This document shows positions 7,891 to 14,478 of a DNA stretch of 35,160 nucleotides, in pieces. The notes beneath the pieces are model-generated. The model was not told the origin of the DNA and ran no database searches. It saw nothing but the letters and a program-made list of their open reading frames with translations. Position numbers and translations under genes: made by a program. This DNA comes from a virus: positions 1 to 35,160 of the IMG/VR virus record IMGVR_UViG_3300005577_000063, one strand, 5' to 3'. Within the stretch, counting starts at the first letter, position 1. Every line of letters starts with the position of its first letter.

Positions 7891-8245
7891 GTCTAACTCT
7901 GTTGCGTCCACCCTTGGCGATGTTGTGTCTCTCACAGAGGACTTGTGCGTTCTCATCTGTTGCTCGACCACCTAGTGAGAGTGGGTGTATGTAGTCCACC
8001 TGTAGTGGGCCATGGCACCCACCCATGTGGGCATAGACGCACCTCGAGGTGGGAGTGACCATGCGGTGCCTCCTCTGCTGGTGTGCATAACCATGCTGAT
8101 CCTTGTAGTGGGCACGGGCAGGGGTAGTGGGGTGCCTACCCCTAGGGCAGTGAGGGGCATGAGGCATGGTGGGTATGGGCCTACCGCATGTGATGCATGC
8201 CCTGGGCATGAGGGTGGGGGCATAGGGGCTACGCTGCGATGTCAT
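7883..8245 (-). CDS. HNH endonuclease-like protein beside terminase
   Basis: A 120-residue protein with a CITCGRPI zinc knuckle near residue 18 and an HNH block, VDYIHPLSLGG...NAQVLCERHN. HNH proteins immediately upstream of terminase are known in HK97-like phages, where they stimulate terminase cleavage. The position usually held by the first catalytic His (DH) is Tyr here, with a His two residues on, so nuclease activity is uncertain. The ATG at 8245 has GGTAAGGGTGAAGG upstream and overlaps the preceding gene by 17 bases. The middle section is His/Arg/Pro-rich and of low complexity. Confidence 0.8.
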   Translation of the reverse strand: MTSQRSPYAPTLMPRACITCGRPIPTMPHAPHCPRGRHPTTPARAHYKDQHGYAHQQRRHRMVTPTSRCVYAHMGGCHGPLQVDYIHPLSLGGRATDENAQVLCERHNIAKGGRNRVRRG

Positions 8246-8585
8246 CCTTCACCCTTACCTTCTGCCAGTCTGAGTTAGGGAATGTTTCTATTGCCCCACC
8301 ACCGAAGGTGACCTGCCACTCCACTAGGTAATCCCCTGGTGTATCGGTATGGGTACTGGTGGGGGTGAACGAGACCTTCCCAGTAGGGGCATCGGTGATC
8401 GTGGCAGCAGCGTTCACCTTGACCGCTGCGTCTCCTGGTCCCCACATCATGAACTTGACTGAGGCACCAGCAAGGTTGACCGCTGCACCTAGGCCATCGA
8501 AGAGCTGCTCTGCGATGGCAGGGGCTGTGTCACCTTGTTTCCAGTAGAAGTCTGGGCTCTTACGCTGCCAGCGGGTACGGCTCAC
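8229..8585 (-). CDS. BppU-like N-terminal domain virion protein
   Basis: A 118-residue protein with the beta-sandwich pattern of the baseplate upper protein N-terminal domain: QGDTAPAIAEQLFDGLG, VNLAGASVKFMMW, DAPTGKVSFTPT, TDTPGDYLVEWQVTF and a final TFPNSDWQKVRVKD. Such domains sit in tail-tip or fibre adaptor proteins. It ends next to the packaging HNH gene and overlaps the upstream repeat-protein gene by 4 bases. A virion role is inferred from domain type and from the neighbouring fibre-like genes. Confidence 0.7.
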   Translation of the reverse strand: MSRTRWQRKSPDFYWKQGDTAPAIAEQLFDGLGAAVNLAGASVKFMMWGPGDAAVKVNAAATITDAPTGKVSFTPTSTHTDTPGDYLVEWQVTFGGGAIETFPNSDWQKVRVKDDIAA

Positions 8586-9475
8586 ACTTCCTCCATGCTG
8601 TTATTCCCTGCTCCGATAGGTACTGCTTGAGGTGCGCCGGCTAGTTCTTCGCTATCCGATCCTGAGCCCACTAGGCTGGGCACACGGGTTGGGCCTGCCA
8701 GTTCGGACGATGTGACCCCTACCCCGACCAATGACCTCTTGTGGGTTGGGCCTCTTACTGGGGTGGCCTGTCCACCGATGAGCGCGGTTATGGTTTGGCC
8801 AGACCAGGTGATTTGCCCTTGGGTGGTTACGGAAACGACAACACCGCTTGAGATGGTTACGGTGATGTTCGTTGCCCCAGCCCAAGTGATTTGCCCTTGG
8901 GTGGGGGTAATCTTGGTGGCGATTGGGGCAGATTGCCCAGCCCATGTGACTGCACCTGCGGTAGTACCTATCGTGAACTTGAGCGGAAGGCTTTGTCCTG
9001 CCCAGGTGATTGCCCCTGCTGTAACGGGGAACCCGAACTGAACCGCGATGCTCGAGCCAGTCCAGGTGATCTGCCCTTGGGTGGTGACGCTGAATACCAC
9101 CGGCAGGCTGACAGGGAGGTCTTGACCTTGCCATGTGATCGCCCCAGCTGTTGGGGTGATCGTGTATTTCAGTACGAGGGCAGAGCCGGTCCAAGTGATG
9201 GCACCGGCCGTTGGGATGATGTTTGTAGCTATGGTGACCGCTGAGCCAGTCCACGTTATGGCCCCAGCGGTAGGGACGATCTTTGTAGCGACTGGTTCGT
9301 CTTGCCCGGTCCATGTAACGGCACCCGCAATAATCGGGATACCGAACGCTACAACTACACTTGAGCCCGTCCAGGTGATCTGCCCTGGCGTACTGACGGT
9401 GATAACAACATTGCCGCCAGTCGGTTCCTGAAAGGCGTCTTGTTGGAAGGCGTCTTGTTGGAAGGCGTTTGCCAT
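8582..9475 (-). CDS. Tandem-repeat fibre-like virion protein
   Basis: A 297-residue protein built of repeats. The N-terminus has three AFQ(Q/E) units (AFQQDAFQQDAFQEP), a type of start seen in phage structural proteins. It is followed by about ten units of 19-22 residues carrying Gly-(Ala/Gln)-(Ile/Val)-Thr-Trp-x-Gly, then three 19-residue units of the form GPTxxxSLVGxGxxSxELA. The hydrophobic alternation suggests repeated beta strands, as in a fibre or beta-solenoid. DNA repeats accompany the protein repeats, so copy number could vary. It lies in a run of virion-like genes; no enzymatic motif is visible. Confidence 0.8.
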   Translation of the reverse strand: MANAFQQDAFQQDAFQEPTGGNVVITVSTPGQITWTGSSVVVAFGIPIIAGAVTWTGQDEPVATKIVPTAGAITWTGSAVTIATNIIPTAGAITWTGSALVLKYTITPTAGAITWQGQDLPVSLPVVFSVTTQGQITWTGSSIAVQFGFPVTAGAITWAGQSLPLKFTIGTTAGAVTWAGQSAPIATKITPTQGQITWAGATNITVTISSGVVVSVTTQGQITWSGQTITALIGGQATPVRGPTHKRSLVGVGVTSSELAGPTRVPSLVGSGSDSEELAGAPQAVPIGAGNNSMEEV

Positions 9476-9490
9476 TCCGCCTCCCAGCTA

Positions 9491-9964
9491 TTAGGTAACG
9501 GTGCCGGTAAACAACCCCGATGCGCCAGTGGTGATGGTAAGCGTGTTCCCAGCGGTGACGGTCGTATTGCCTGCCCCCGTGCAGTCGATGTACCCGATAA
9601 GCGGCGAGGTGGAGGCCGTGCCAGTGTCTTTCCTCAGCACGGCATAGCGGAACGTGATCCCGGCACCCGATGCCGTCCAGATGACCGTGGTGTCGTCCAT
9701 ATCGAAGGTGTTGATATTGCCGCCAGCCGTATAGACCACCGTTTTACCGGCAATGGTGATACCGCCGGCCGTGTAGCCGTTGGCCGTGGTGAGCTCGTTA
9801 GTCGCGTCATCGAAGAAGTCGTGCACGTCGATGTCGGGCACATAGGTCGTGTTATGCAGAGAGAACTTGATCGTGTCCGTCAAGTAGTCGATCGGTGTAC
9901 CGCCGCCGGCTGTACCACCCGCGATGTTCGCCCCAAAGAGGCCGTATAGCTGAAGTGTGGACAT
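9491..9964 (-). CDS. Putative virion appendage protein
   Basis: A 157-residue, Gly/Thr-rich, beta-predicted protein (MSTLQLYGLFGANIAGG...). It has the composition of a phage tail or fibre protein, with FSLHNTTYVPDIDVHDFFDDATNEL followed by AGGITIAGKTVVYTAG. Repeated TAGG/TTG turns suggest a beta-sandwich. No catalytic motif or signal peptide. It sits between two other appendage candidates in the same operon. Related proteins seem widespread in environmental phages, but the exact role is unknown. Confidence 0.7.
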   Translation of the reverse strand: MSTLQLYGLFGANIAGGTAGGGTPIDYLTDTIKFSLHNTTYVPDIDVHDFFDDATNELTTANGYTAGGITIAGKTVVYTAGGNINTFDMDDTTVIWTASGAGITFRYAVLRKDTGTASTSPLIGYIDCTGAGNTTVTAGNTLTITTGASGLFTGTVT

Positions 9965-9972
9965 CTAGCCTC

Positions 9973-10581
9973 CTAAGCCTGTAGCCAGGATGTTACATAG
10001 TCGATTGTGTAGGACGCTGAGGTACCACCGTTCAGCGAGAGGCTCACATATTGGCCGGCTACCGCTGTGTTGTCCCATGTTGCCGAGACGATGCGATCAC
10101 CGTCACCCATCTGAGTGCCGGTGAAGCCCATCGCACCGATGAGCACACCTGAGGCCGAGACGGTACGGACCATCGCCCGGACGAACAGGATATTGGCCGA
10201 GGCAGTCGCGGCCTGGGCCACGGTCTGCGCCAACGCACACCGGGAGGCATCAGCCGTGGTACGGGCTGAACCGACGCGAACCGTAGCGGCGAACAAGGCC
10301 GTACCGGCGGCGGTCTTCTCAATACCGACTTCCCAACAGTAGACCTGTCCGGCCTTCATCCCGTAGGAGGGGATGATGATATCGGAACTCGTAAGCCATG
10401 TGTCGGCAGCAAAGCCGGTTTGCTGCACCACCGAGGAGTTGCTGGAGATGGCACCACCTCTGGGCGTACCACCGTCATCGATGACTGCCAACCTCTTGGC
10501 GGTGGAGTCAACGAACAGCACGGATTTGCCCGCCGCTGGTGTAGTAGGCCCAGCTTGGTTATCAATCAGGATATCTGCCAT
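9973..10581 (-). CDS. Putative tail-fibre/appendage protein
   Basis: A 202-residue protein. The N-terminus MADILIDNQAGPTTPAAGKSV...AVIDDGG resembles the attachment segment of many phage fibre proteins. The C-terminal two thirds alternates hydrophobic and polar residues (beta-sandwich), ending SASYTIDYVTSWLQA. The ATG overlaps the stop of the upstream gene by one base. It is likely a virion-exposed protein by context; a receptor or glycan ligand cannot be predicted. Confidence 0.7.
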   Translation of the reverse strand: MADILIDNQAGPTTPAAGKSVLFVDSTAKRLAVIDDGGTPRGGAISSNSSVVQQTGFAADTWLTSSDIIIPSYGMKAGQVYCWEVGIEKTAAGTALFAATVRVGSARTTADASRCALAQTVAQAATASANILFVRAMVRTVSASGVLIGAMGFTGTQMGDGDRIVSATWDNTAVAGQYVSLSLNGGTSASYTIDYVTSWLQA

Positions 10582-11000
10582 CAGCCTCTCCCTGTAAGGA
10601 CTATTCGAGAGCCCACGAAATCGTCGCGGATCATCAGTCGTGCAGACTGTTCCAAGATTCCCCGGCCCTGAGCCTCGAGGGTCAGGCGGTCTAGAACGTT
10701 AAAGAAGAACCCCGCAGGCATACGGAACGGCGTGGTGAATGAGAATGGATGGCCGACGATGTTTGGAACCCGCGTATCAGTCCAGCCGAAGACGTACATC
10801 CGGGCTGTGCCGGCCAGGGTGAGTCGATCTGTACCGTCGAGTGGTACGCGAACAAGGTTGATCCACTCAGCATCGGTGACAACGACTGTCCCTGTGGGAT
10901 ATGCGATGGCGTGCTGGTCGTTCCAGGCCGAGGGTCTTACGAGGGTGGCGTCCCCACCATCAGCTATCCCAGATACGAACTTGTGGGTTACGACACCCAT
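10581..11000 (-). CDS. Putative tail-fibre N-terminal-type protein
   Basis: A 139-residue protein beginning MGVVTHKFVSGIADGGDATL and then VRPSAWNDQHAI, a start pattern common in phage fibre or appendage proteins. The remainder contains a strand-rich jelly-roll-like segment (FSFTTPFRMPAGFFFNVLDRLTLEAQGRG). It directly follows the secreted-protein genes of the export module, and nothing separates it from them except the start codon, so module and fibres can be co-transcribed. Confidence 0.7.
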   Translation of the reverse strand: MGVVTHKFVSGIADGGDATLVRPSAWNDQHAIAYPTGTVVVTDAEWINLVRVPLDGTDRLTLAGTARMYVFGWTDTRVPNIVGHPFSFTTPFRMPAGFFFNVLDRLTLEAQGRGILEQSARLMIRDDFVGSRIVLTGRG

Positions 11001-11360
11001 CTAGGGGGCCTGGAAGAAGCCGGTGTCATCTAACACAATCTCCCCCGGTGTGCTCTCGTCCCTGAAGATCAAGAAGGCGCGGCATGTACCTTCGGCCACG
11101 GTGCCAAACCACAGCACCCATACCGTGTCGTCCATGACATAGAAGCCGTTGCGCTCGATCTCCTCGCCGTAGTACGTCGGGTTGCCTTGTGCATCCCAAC
11201 ACCGTGTGGAGACCCAGACATGATCCCGTCTACCGATGTGGCTTGTTGTGGCTGTGAAGGTGACTGGGGTGGTGCTTGTCAGCGTCAGGTCGCCCTGTGG
11301 CTGGGGAGCGGCTGCGAGGAGCAACGGGACGATCAGCAAGAGAGCCAGGGACCGCCGCAT
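11001..11360 (-). CDS. Secreted protein with Sec-type signal peptide
   Basis: A 119-residue protein. MRRSLALLLIVPLLLAAAPQ is a clear signal peptide: two Arg, a 14-residue Leu/Ala core, and an AAA-type cleavage site near residue 18. The mature part (about 100 residues) is beta-rich with two Cys (STRCWDAQG and EGTCRAF) that could form a disulfide outside the cytoplasm. The ATG at 11360 overlaps the upstream stop as TGATG; longer in-frame extension upstream is shadow of the neighbouring gene. Third cargo-like gene of the tatA operon. Function unknown; host-envelope modification or superinfection exclusion are conceivable. Confidence 0.8.
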   Translation of the reverse strand: MRRSLALLLIVPLLLAAAPQPQGDLTLTSTTPVTFTATTSHIGRRDHVWVSTRCWDAQGNPTYYGEEIERNGFYVMDDTVWVLWFGTVAEGTCRAFLIFRDESTPGEIVLDDTGFFQAP

Positions 11361-11791
11361 CACTCGCCAACCACGCCTTGGCATTTCGCGTTGCCGGTTC
11401 CGATGTCCGGTTTGTAGACCTGGACCGTGAATGAGCCCGGGGTGGCGACATAGCCGCTGATCGGGTCGAACGGATCCCAGAACTCGTAGTAGCCGGGGAG
11501 CATTCCATCCGATGCCCACCAGCGCGGCAGCGTTGTGACCCCATGACCAGTCGCGTCTAGTGGGCCAATCCCAGCATTCGGGTGAGCCCCATTCGACGGG
11601 TCTCCAACCCAGTTGACCTTCACCCAGTATGTTGCGCCCGGAACGCCGTTGAACACCTCGAAACTCCACGTCCCACCCGCATTCAACGCGGCAGCAGAGA
11701 TAGGCTGATTGACCTGGCAAGAAGTATTGGCGGCATGCGCCGAGGGCATTAGGGACAGGGCAAACAGAAATGCGGCGATTGCTGATTTCAG
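11360..11791 (-). CDS. Secreted protein, probable CTG start
   Basis: From CTG at 11791 the protein has 143 residues and a good signal peptide: Lys-Ser, then a hydrophobic AIAAFLFALSLMP core, and SAHA before the mature AANTSC. The first ATG (11749) falls inside that signal peptide and has no ribosome site, whereas the CTG has AAGGAG six bases upstream. The mature domain (about 123 residues) is beta-rich with a Trp-rich centre and two Cys near its ends, suggesting a disulfide-closed Ig-like fold. It overlaps the next secreted-protein gene by one base. Confidence 0.78.
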   Translation of the reverse strand: MKSAIAAFLFALSLMPSAHAANTSCQVNQPISAAALNAGGTWSFEVFNGVPGATYWVKVNWVGDPSNGAHPNAGIGPLDATGHGVTTLPRWWASDGMLPGYYEFWDPFDPISGYVATPGSFTVQVYKPDIGTGNAKCQGVVGE

Positions 11792-11801
11792 ACCGATCTC
11801 C

Positions 11802-12011
11802 TTAGAACAGCAGCAGGAGCCGCCTTGTGGCTGGGCTCTCAGTGGGCGGGGGTGGTGTCGGTGTGGGTGTAGGCGTAGGGCTAGGGCACCAGTTGGGATT
11901 GTTCGGGTTGAGCTCCCAACAGGGCTTAGGGGCGGCAGCCAGGAGTGGCAAGGATGCTGCTATGGCCCCGATACCGAAGAACTGGCGGCGGGTGTATCTA
12001 CTCGCTGTCAT
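11802..12011 (-). CDS. Small protein with twin-arginine (Tat) signal peptide
   Basis: A 69-residue protein beginning MTASRYTRRQFFGIGAIAAS. TRRQFFG matches the twin-arginine consensus (S/T-R-R-x-F), followed by a hydrophobic core and an AAA site near residue 27. The mature part is only about 42 residues: a Cys-x10-Cys segment (CWELNPNNPNWC), a Pro/Thr repeat tail, and a C-terminal RRLLLLF. Its ATG lies 14 bases inside the tatA gene, so it is translationally coupled to TatA. This pairing makes it the obvious intended cargo. Such a small Tat substrate is unusual; function unknown. Confidence 0.78.
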   Translation of the reverse strand: MTASRYTRRQFFGIGAIAASLPLLAAAPKPCWELNPNNPNWCPSPTPTPTPTPPPPTESPATRRLLLLF

Positions 12012-12135
12012 CCTCGAGACCGCGCTTAAACTCAGCCCTTGAACGGCCTACCCCACGGGCTAGTTCTGGGAGCTTCTTAGCCCCGAAGACCAGGACTAGA
12101 AACGCGATGATGCCGACGATGATCCACTCGTTCAT
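11998..12135 (-). CDS. tatA: TatA-family protein, twin-arginine translocase subunit homologue
   Basis: A 45-residue protein with the complete TatA signature: short periplasmic N-terminus (MNEW), one membrane helix (IIVGIIAFLVLVFG), the conserved Phe-Gly hinge at residues 17-18, then the amphipathic helix GAKKLPELARGVGRSRAEF and a charged tail. TatA oligomers form the translocation element of the Tat system with TatBC, which must come from the host because neither is encoded here. The ATG at 12135 has GGAG eight bases upstream; a longer upstream extension lacks sense. It is shorter than bacterial TatA (usually 60-90). A host-derived, pared-down copy is the likely origin (inference). Confidence 0.9.
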   Translation of the reverse strand: MNEWIIVGIIAFLVLVFGAKKLPELARGVGRSRAEFKRGLEDDSE

Positions 12136-12181
12136 GGGGTTCACTCCGGGATTTGAGACAAAGCGGCTACCCGCCGGGGCC

Positions 12182-12210
12182 ATCGTACATACGTTCGAGT
12201 AACCTGTCAA
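12182..12210 (-). promoter_or_regulatory. Near-consensus promoter of the tatA operon
   Basis: On the minus strand, TTGACA (12210-12205, six of six consensus bases), a 17-base spacer and TACGAT (12187-12182, fits TANNNT). The -35 overlaps the TGA of the upstream gene. Expected start of transcription is near 12175, giving a roughly 40-base leader before the tatA ribosome site. No other minus-strand gap in the genome shows a perfect -35, so this module is probably expressed independently of the rest of the operon. Confidence 0.75.
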
Positions 12211-12404
12211 GCCCCTGCGGGGGTGTCCCCCTTGGCCTCGGCGAGGGTGGCGCGGGCACTCTCAACAGCCTCGTCCCAGTCATGCTCCAATGCATCCGCT
12301 ATCCGGGTAAGCACCTGCATCAGTCGTTCAAAATCGGCCTGGATATGGTCGTAGCGCACGACCACACTGAGATCCTCGTCTTGGGTGAACCACGGTTCAG
12401 CCAT
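12207..12404 (-). CDS. Hypothetical acidic protein, 65 aa
   Basis: MAEPWFTQDEDLSVVVRYDH begins an acidic, helical 65-residue protein with no Cys, signal peptide or known motif. It overlaps the upstream gene by 8 bases, and its stop coincides with the -35 of the tatA promoter. Not recognised; a small adaptor or regulatory protein is possible. Confidence 0.7.
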   Translation of the reverse strand: MAEPWFTQDEDLSVVVRYDHIQADFERLMQVLTRIADALEHDWDEAVESARATLAEAKGDTPAGA

Positions 12405-12822
12405 GTGCCTCCCCCAACTCAGTCTGGCCCGCTATCTCTTTCTCTAGCTGCCTCAGCCGGCGTAGCTTCTCTTGGAATTCCGGATCTTGTTCTGCCCAGG
12501 CTTCTACGATGATGTCACTGGCTTGTTCGAGAGGAGGGCCTACTCTTCGAAGAGAACGGGCGGCGAGTCGAAGCCGCCAGCGCATCCGTTTGTGCATACC
12601 TGACGTAGCCACATCACCAGTGGGGTCTCCGAGGGGTGCTCCGGGTCGATTGATACCCAGGCCGTCACCCCCGGATGTCTTACGAAAAGCGGCATCGTAT
12701 AGGTCGGCATAGGCATCTCCTACATGTTGGGCTAGATCAGCTAGTTCATTGGCGGTCCTTACGATCCTGGTCATCTCAGCTGCTATGGCCTCAGGAACGG
12801 GCATTGCGGGCCTACGGGTCAT
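12397..12822 (-). CDS. Hypothetical protein, 141 aa
   Basis: The start is taken at ATG 12822, which overlaps the upstream stop as TGATG; a longer extension lacks support. The protein has a helical N-terminal part (IAAEMTRIVRTANELADLAQHVGDAYADLYDAA), a Gly/Pro-rich loop, a very basic patch (MHKRMRWRLRLAARSLRRVG) and a helical C-terminus (EFQEKLRRLRQLEKEIAG). The basic patch could bind nucleic acid. No family recognised. Confidence 0.7.
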   Translation of the reverse strand: MTRRPAMPVPEAIAAEMTRIVRTANELADLAQHVGDAYADLYDAAFRKTSGGDGLGINRPGAPLGDPTGDVATSGMHKRMRWRLRLAARSLRRVGPPLEQASDIIVEAWAEQDPEFQEKLRRLRQLEKEIAGQTELGEAHG

Positions 12823-13142
12823 CAGAGGTCTTCTCCCTGGGCACGCTCCCACATATCGAGCTTGGCCTCACGGGCTTCAACCTCGGACGCAGGCATCCCG
12901 GCGTACATTTCCAACTGCGCCCGCAGCCGCTCGACCTCTGCCTGCAACTCACTGCTAACTGCTTCCTCGGCGCGTAATGCACCGACGAGCCAATCAGACT
13001 TCTTCTTGAGTCTCTTAGCCTCATTCTTAGCGGCGTTCCAGTCGGCCCAGCACTCGTCATACCTGTCCCGCAGCCGCTCGACCTCGGCTACCAGCGCATC
13101 AAACTCTGGTTTCGGTACCACGACGGTCTCAACTCGCGCCAC
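12822..13142 (-). CDS. Hypothetical coiled-coil protein
   Basis: 106 residues from GTG 13142, chosen because GAGGG lies 7 bases upstream; an ATG at 13160 has no ribosome site and overlaps the HNH gene more. Most of the protein is heptad-like (LVAEVERLRDRYDECWADWNAAKNEAKRLKKK, ELQAEVERLRAQLEMYA), predicting a long coiled coil. No enzymatic motif. It is probably an oligomerising accessory protein; function unknown. Confidence 0.7.
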   Translation of the reverse strand: MARVETVVVPKPEFDALVAEVERLRDRYDECWADWNAAKNEAKRLKKKSDWLVGALRAEEAVSSELQAEVERLRAQLEMYAGMPASEVEAREAKLDMWERAQGEDL

Positions 13143-13446
13143 TGCGATCCCTCTTTTCATGAGCCCGGGCTGCTAGGGCATCGAACCTCTCGTCACCGAT
13201 CTCCGACCGCCAGAAGGCCTCTTTCTCCCAAGGATGGGAGTCTAGGAATTGGTGGCAGCCATAACATAGGGCTAGGGCGTTGTCAGGATCGAATCTCGTT
13301 GCCCCGGTGCGTCTGGTGAAGTGATGAGCGGAGTGGAGCCCCCCGGGCTTGGGTTCGGAATGACACCGCTTGCATCTGTAACCGTCGCGCTTCCTAATCT
13401 GGTCTGAGAATCGAGCATCGGCGGCGGTGCGCTTGATGCCACTCAT
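13129..13446 (-). CDS. HNH-type zinc nuclease-like protein
   Basis: A 105-residue protein with CKRCHSEP (zinc), then LHSAHHFTRRTG, FDPDNALALCYGCHQFLDSHP: the His-His, Asn and Cys-x2-Cys-His layout of beta-beta-alpha metal nucleases used in phage recombination and DNA processing (NinG-like or free-standing HNH). ATG at 13446 overlaps the stop of the cytosine methyltransferase by 4 bases, so the two are coupled. Homing, recombination or junction processing are all possible. Confidence 0.78.
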   Translation of the reverse strand: MSGIKRTAADARFSDQIRKRDGYRCKRCHSEPKPGGLHSAHHFTRRTGATRFDPDNALALCYGCHQFLDSHPWEKEAFWRSEIGDERFDALAARAHEKRDRSGAS

Positions 13447-14081
13447 GCCACCCTCGCTAGGTGTTCTAGCAACTGCTCTCCGACAAACTGGCTATAGGCG
13501 GGGGGAATCGCTTCGGCGATCTCATCGCCCGTCATCCAGTCGATGCCCATGGCTGCTTTCCACCTTGGATCTGTCATCCCGGTAATCCCATCGCGCCGCT
13601 TGCTCTTAGTGTTGTATGGATTCAGCGGATGGGGCACCAGATCGTGGCGGCAGGGCGGGGACATGATCAGGGGCACGGTCTCGAAATAGCGGTGCCGCCA
13701 TATCGGCAGACCGAATGAGGAACCACACAGCATCCCCCCCGTGAGGGGGGCGCCCTTCACGTTCTCGATCACATAGGGCAGGCCCGTTGCCTTGAGCAGG
13801 GCGCGAATCGGTTCTATCAACCTGTCCGATGGGCGAGCTCGATGCCTGAGATGTGGGCTGTACGCCTGGCACGGCGGTGAGGCGTGGATGGCGTCGTATC
13901 GACCATCCCTCCAACGCAACCTCATCAACTCCAGCGCATCTGCCATCACGAACTCGAATGGGTAGTGAGGCTGCGGCTTGATATCCACGCCGACCACATC
14001 GAACCCTGCTCGGTGATAGCCCATAGCTGCACCGCCGGCACCGCAGAACAGATCAAGCAGGAGCGGCCTAACGGCCGTCAT
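13443..14081 (-). CDS. DNA (cytosine-5) methyltransferase
   Basis: 212 residues from ATG 14081, which overlaps the preceding microprotein stop as ATGA and has GGAAGG upstream. Motif I is DLFCGAGGAAMGYHRAGF, the catalytic motif IV is SPPCQAYS, motif VI is ENVKGAP, and a late IPPAYSQFVGEQL resembles motif X. It transfers methyl from SAM to C5 of cytosine. It is small, with little target-recognition domain, as common in phage enzymes. No partner restriction enzyme is seen, so protection against host restriction or epigenetic control is likelier than a restriction system. Confidence 0.9.
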   Translation of the reverse strand: MTAVRPLLLDLFCGAGGAAMGYHRAGFDVVGVDIKPQPHYPFEFVMADALELMRLRWRDGRYDAIHASPPCQAYSPHLRHRARPSDRLIEPIRALLKATGLPYVIENVKGAPLTGGMLCGSSFGLPIWRHRYFETVPLIMSPPCRHDLVPHPLNPYNTKSKRRDGITGMTDPRWKAAMGIDWMTGDEIAEAIPPAYSQFVGEQLLEHLARVA

Positions 14082-14170
14082 CGTAGGGCCTTCCGTCTGC
14101 GCCGCCGTGCTAAGACATTGTGTGGCCTCCAGCGCCAGTTCAGCCACCACGTGTACCAGGTCTGGGTCAC
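14078..14170 (-). CDS. Tryptophan/arginine-rich microprotein, 30 aa
   Basis: From GTG 14170 to TGA at 14078: a 30-residue peptide with a WYTWWLNWRWRPHN core and a run of five Arg near the C-terminus. It fits exactly between its neighbours, overlapping the upstream stop as GTGA and the methyltransferase start as ATGA, the signature of a translated link in this operon. Five Trp and about nine basic residues give a cationic amphipathic peptide that could bind membranes or nucleic acids. No family known to me. Confidence 0.6.
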   Translation of the reverse strand: MTQTWYTWWLNWRWRPHNVLARRRRRKALR

Positions 14171-14478
14171 CTTACGTCCACCGGGGTAGGCACTACAGCC
14201 TCGAGCTTCTGATATCTATTCTCGAACTCACGGCCACGTAGCTGGGTGCTCTTGAGATTGATATCAAGTGGGTCATCACGCACGATCTCCAACCATCGTT
14301 CGACCCGGGCTCGTTCCCATTCGATGGGGTGATTGTGTTTGAGCTTGCCCGTGATGCTCCCCCCTCGTTCTTCAGCCATTCGGGCGCATGCCCTGCACCA
14401 TCCGTTGTTGGGTACGCGGCCTACCTCTTCGGTGTCGTGGCCTCGCTTGCAGATGCGTTCCCTTGGGCGTCCAGTCAT
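14167..14478 (-). CDS. Hypothetical zinc-knuckle protein
   Basis: 103 residues from ATG 14478 (4-base overlap with the upstream stop). The N-terminus has RICKRGHDTEE...WCRACARM, the C-x2-GH...C-x2-C knuckle often found at the start of phage HNH proteins, but no HNH block follows; instead there is a basic/helical stretch (KLKHNHPIEWERARVERWLEIVR). Probably nucleic-acid binding. It may be a degenerated HNH protein. Confidence 0.7.
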   Translation of the reverse strand: MTGRPRERICKRGHDTEEVGRVPNNGWCRACARMAEERGGSITGKLKHNHPIEWERARVERWLEIVRDDPLDINLKSTQLRGREFENRYQKLEAVVPTPVDVR

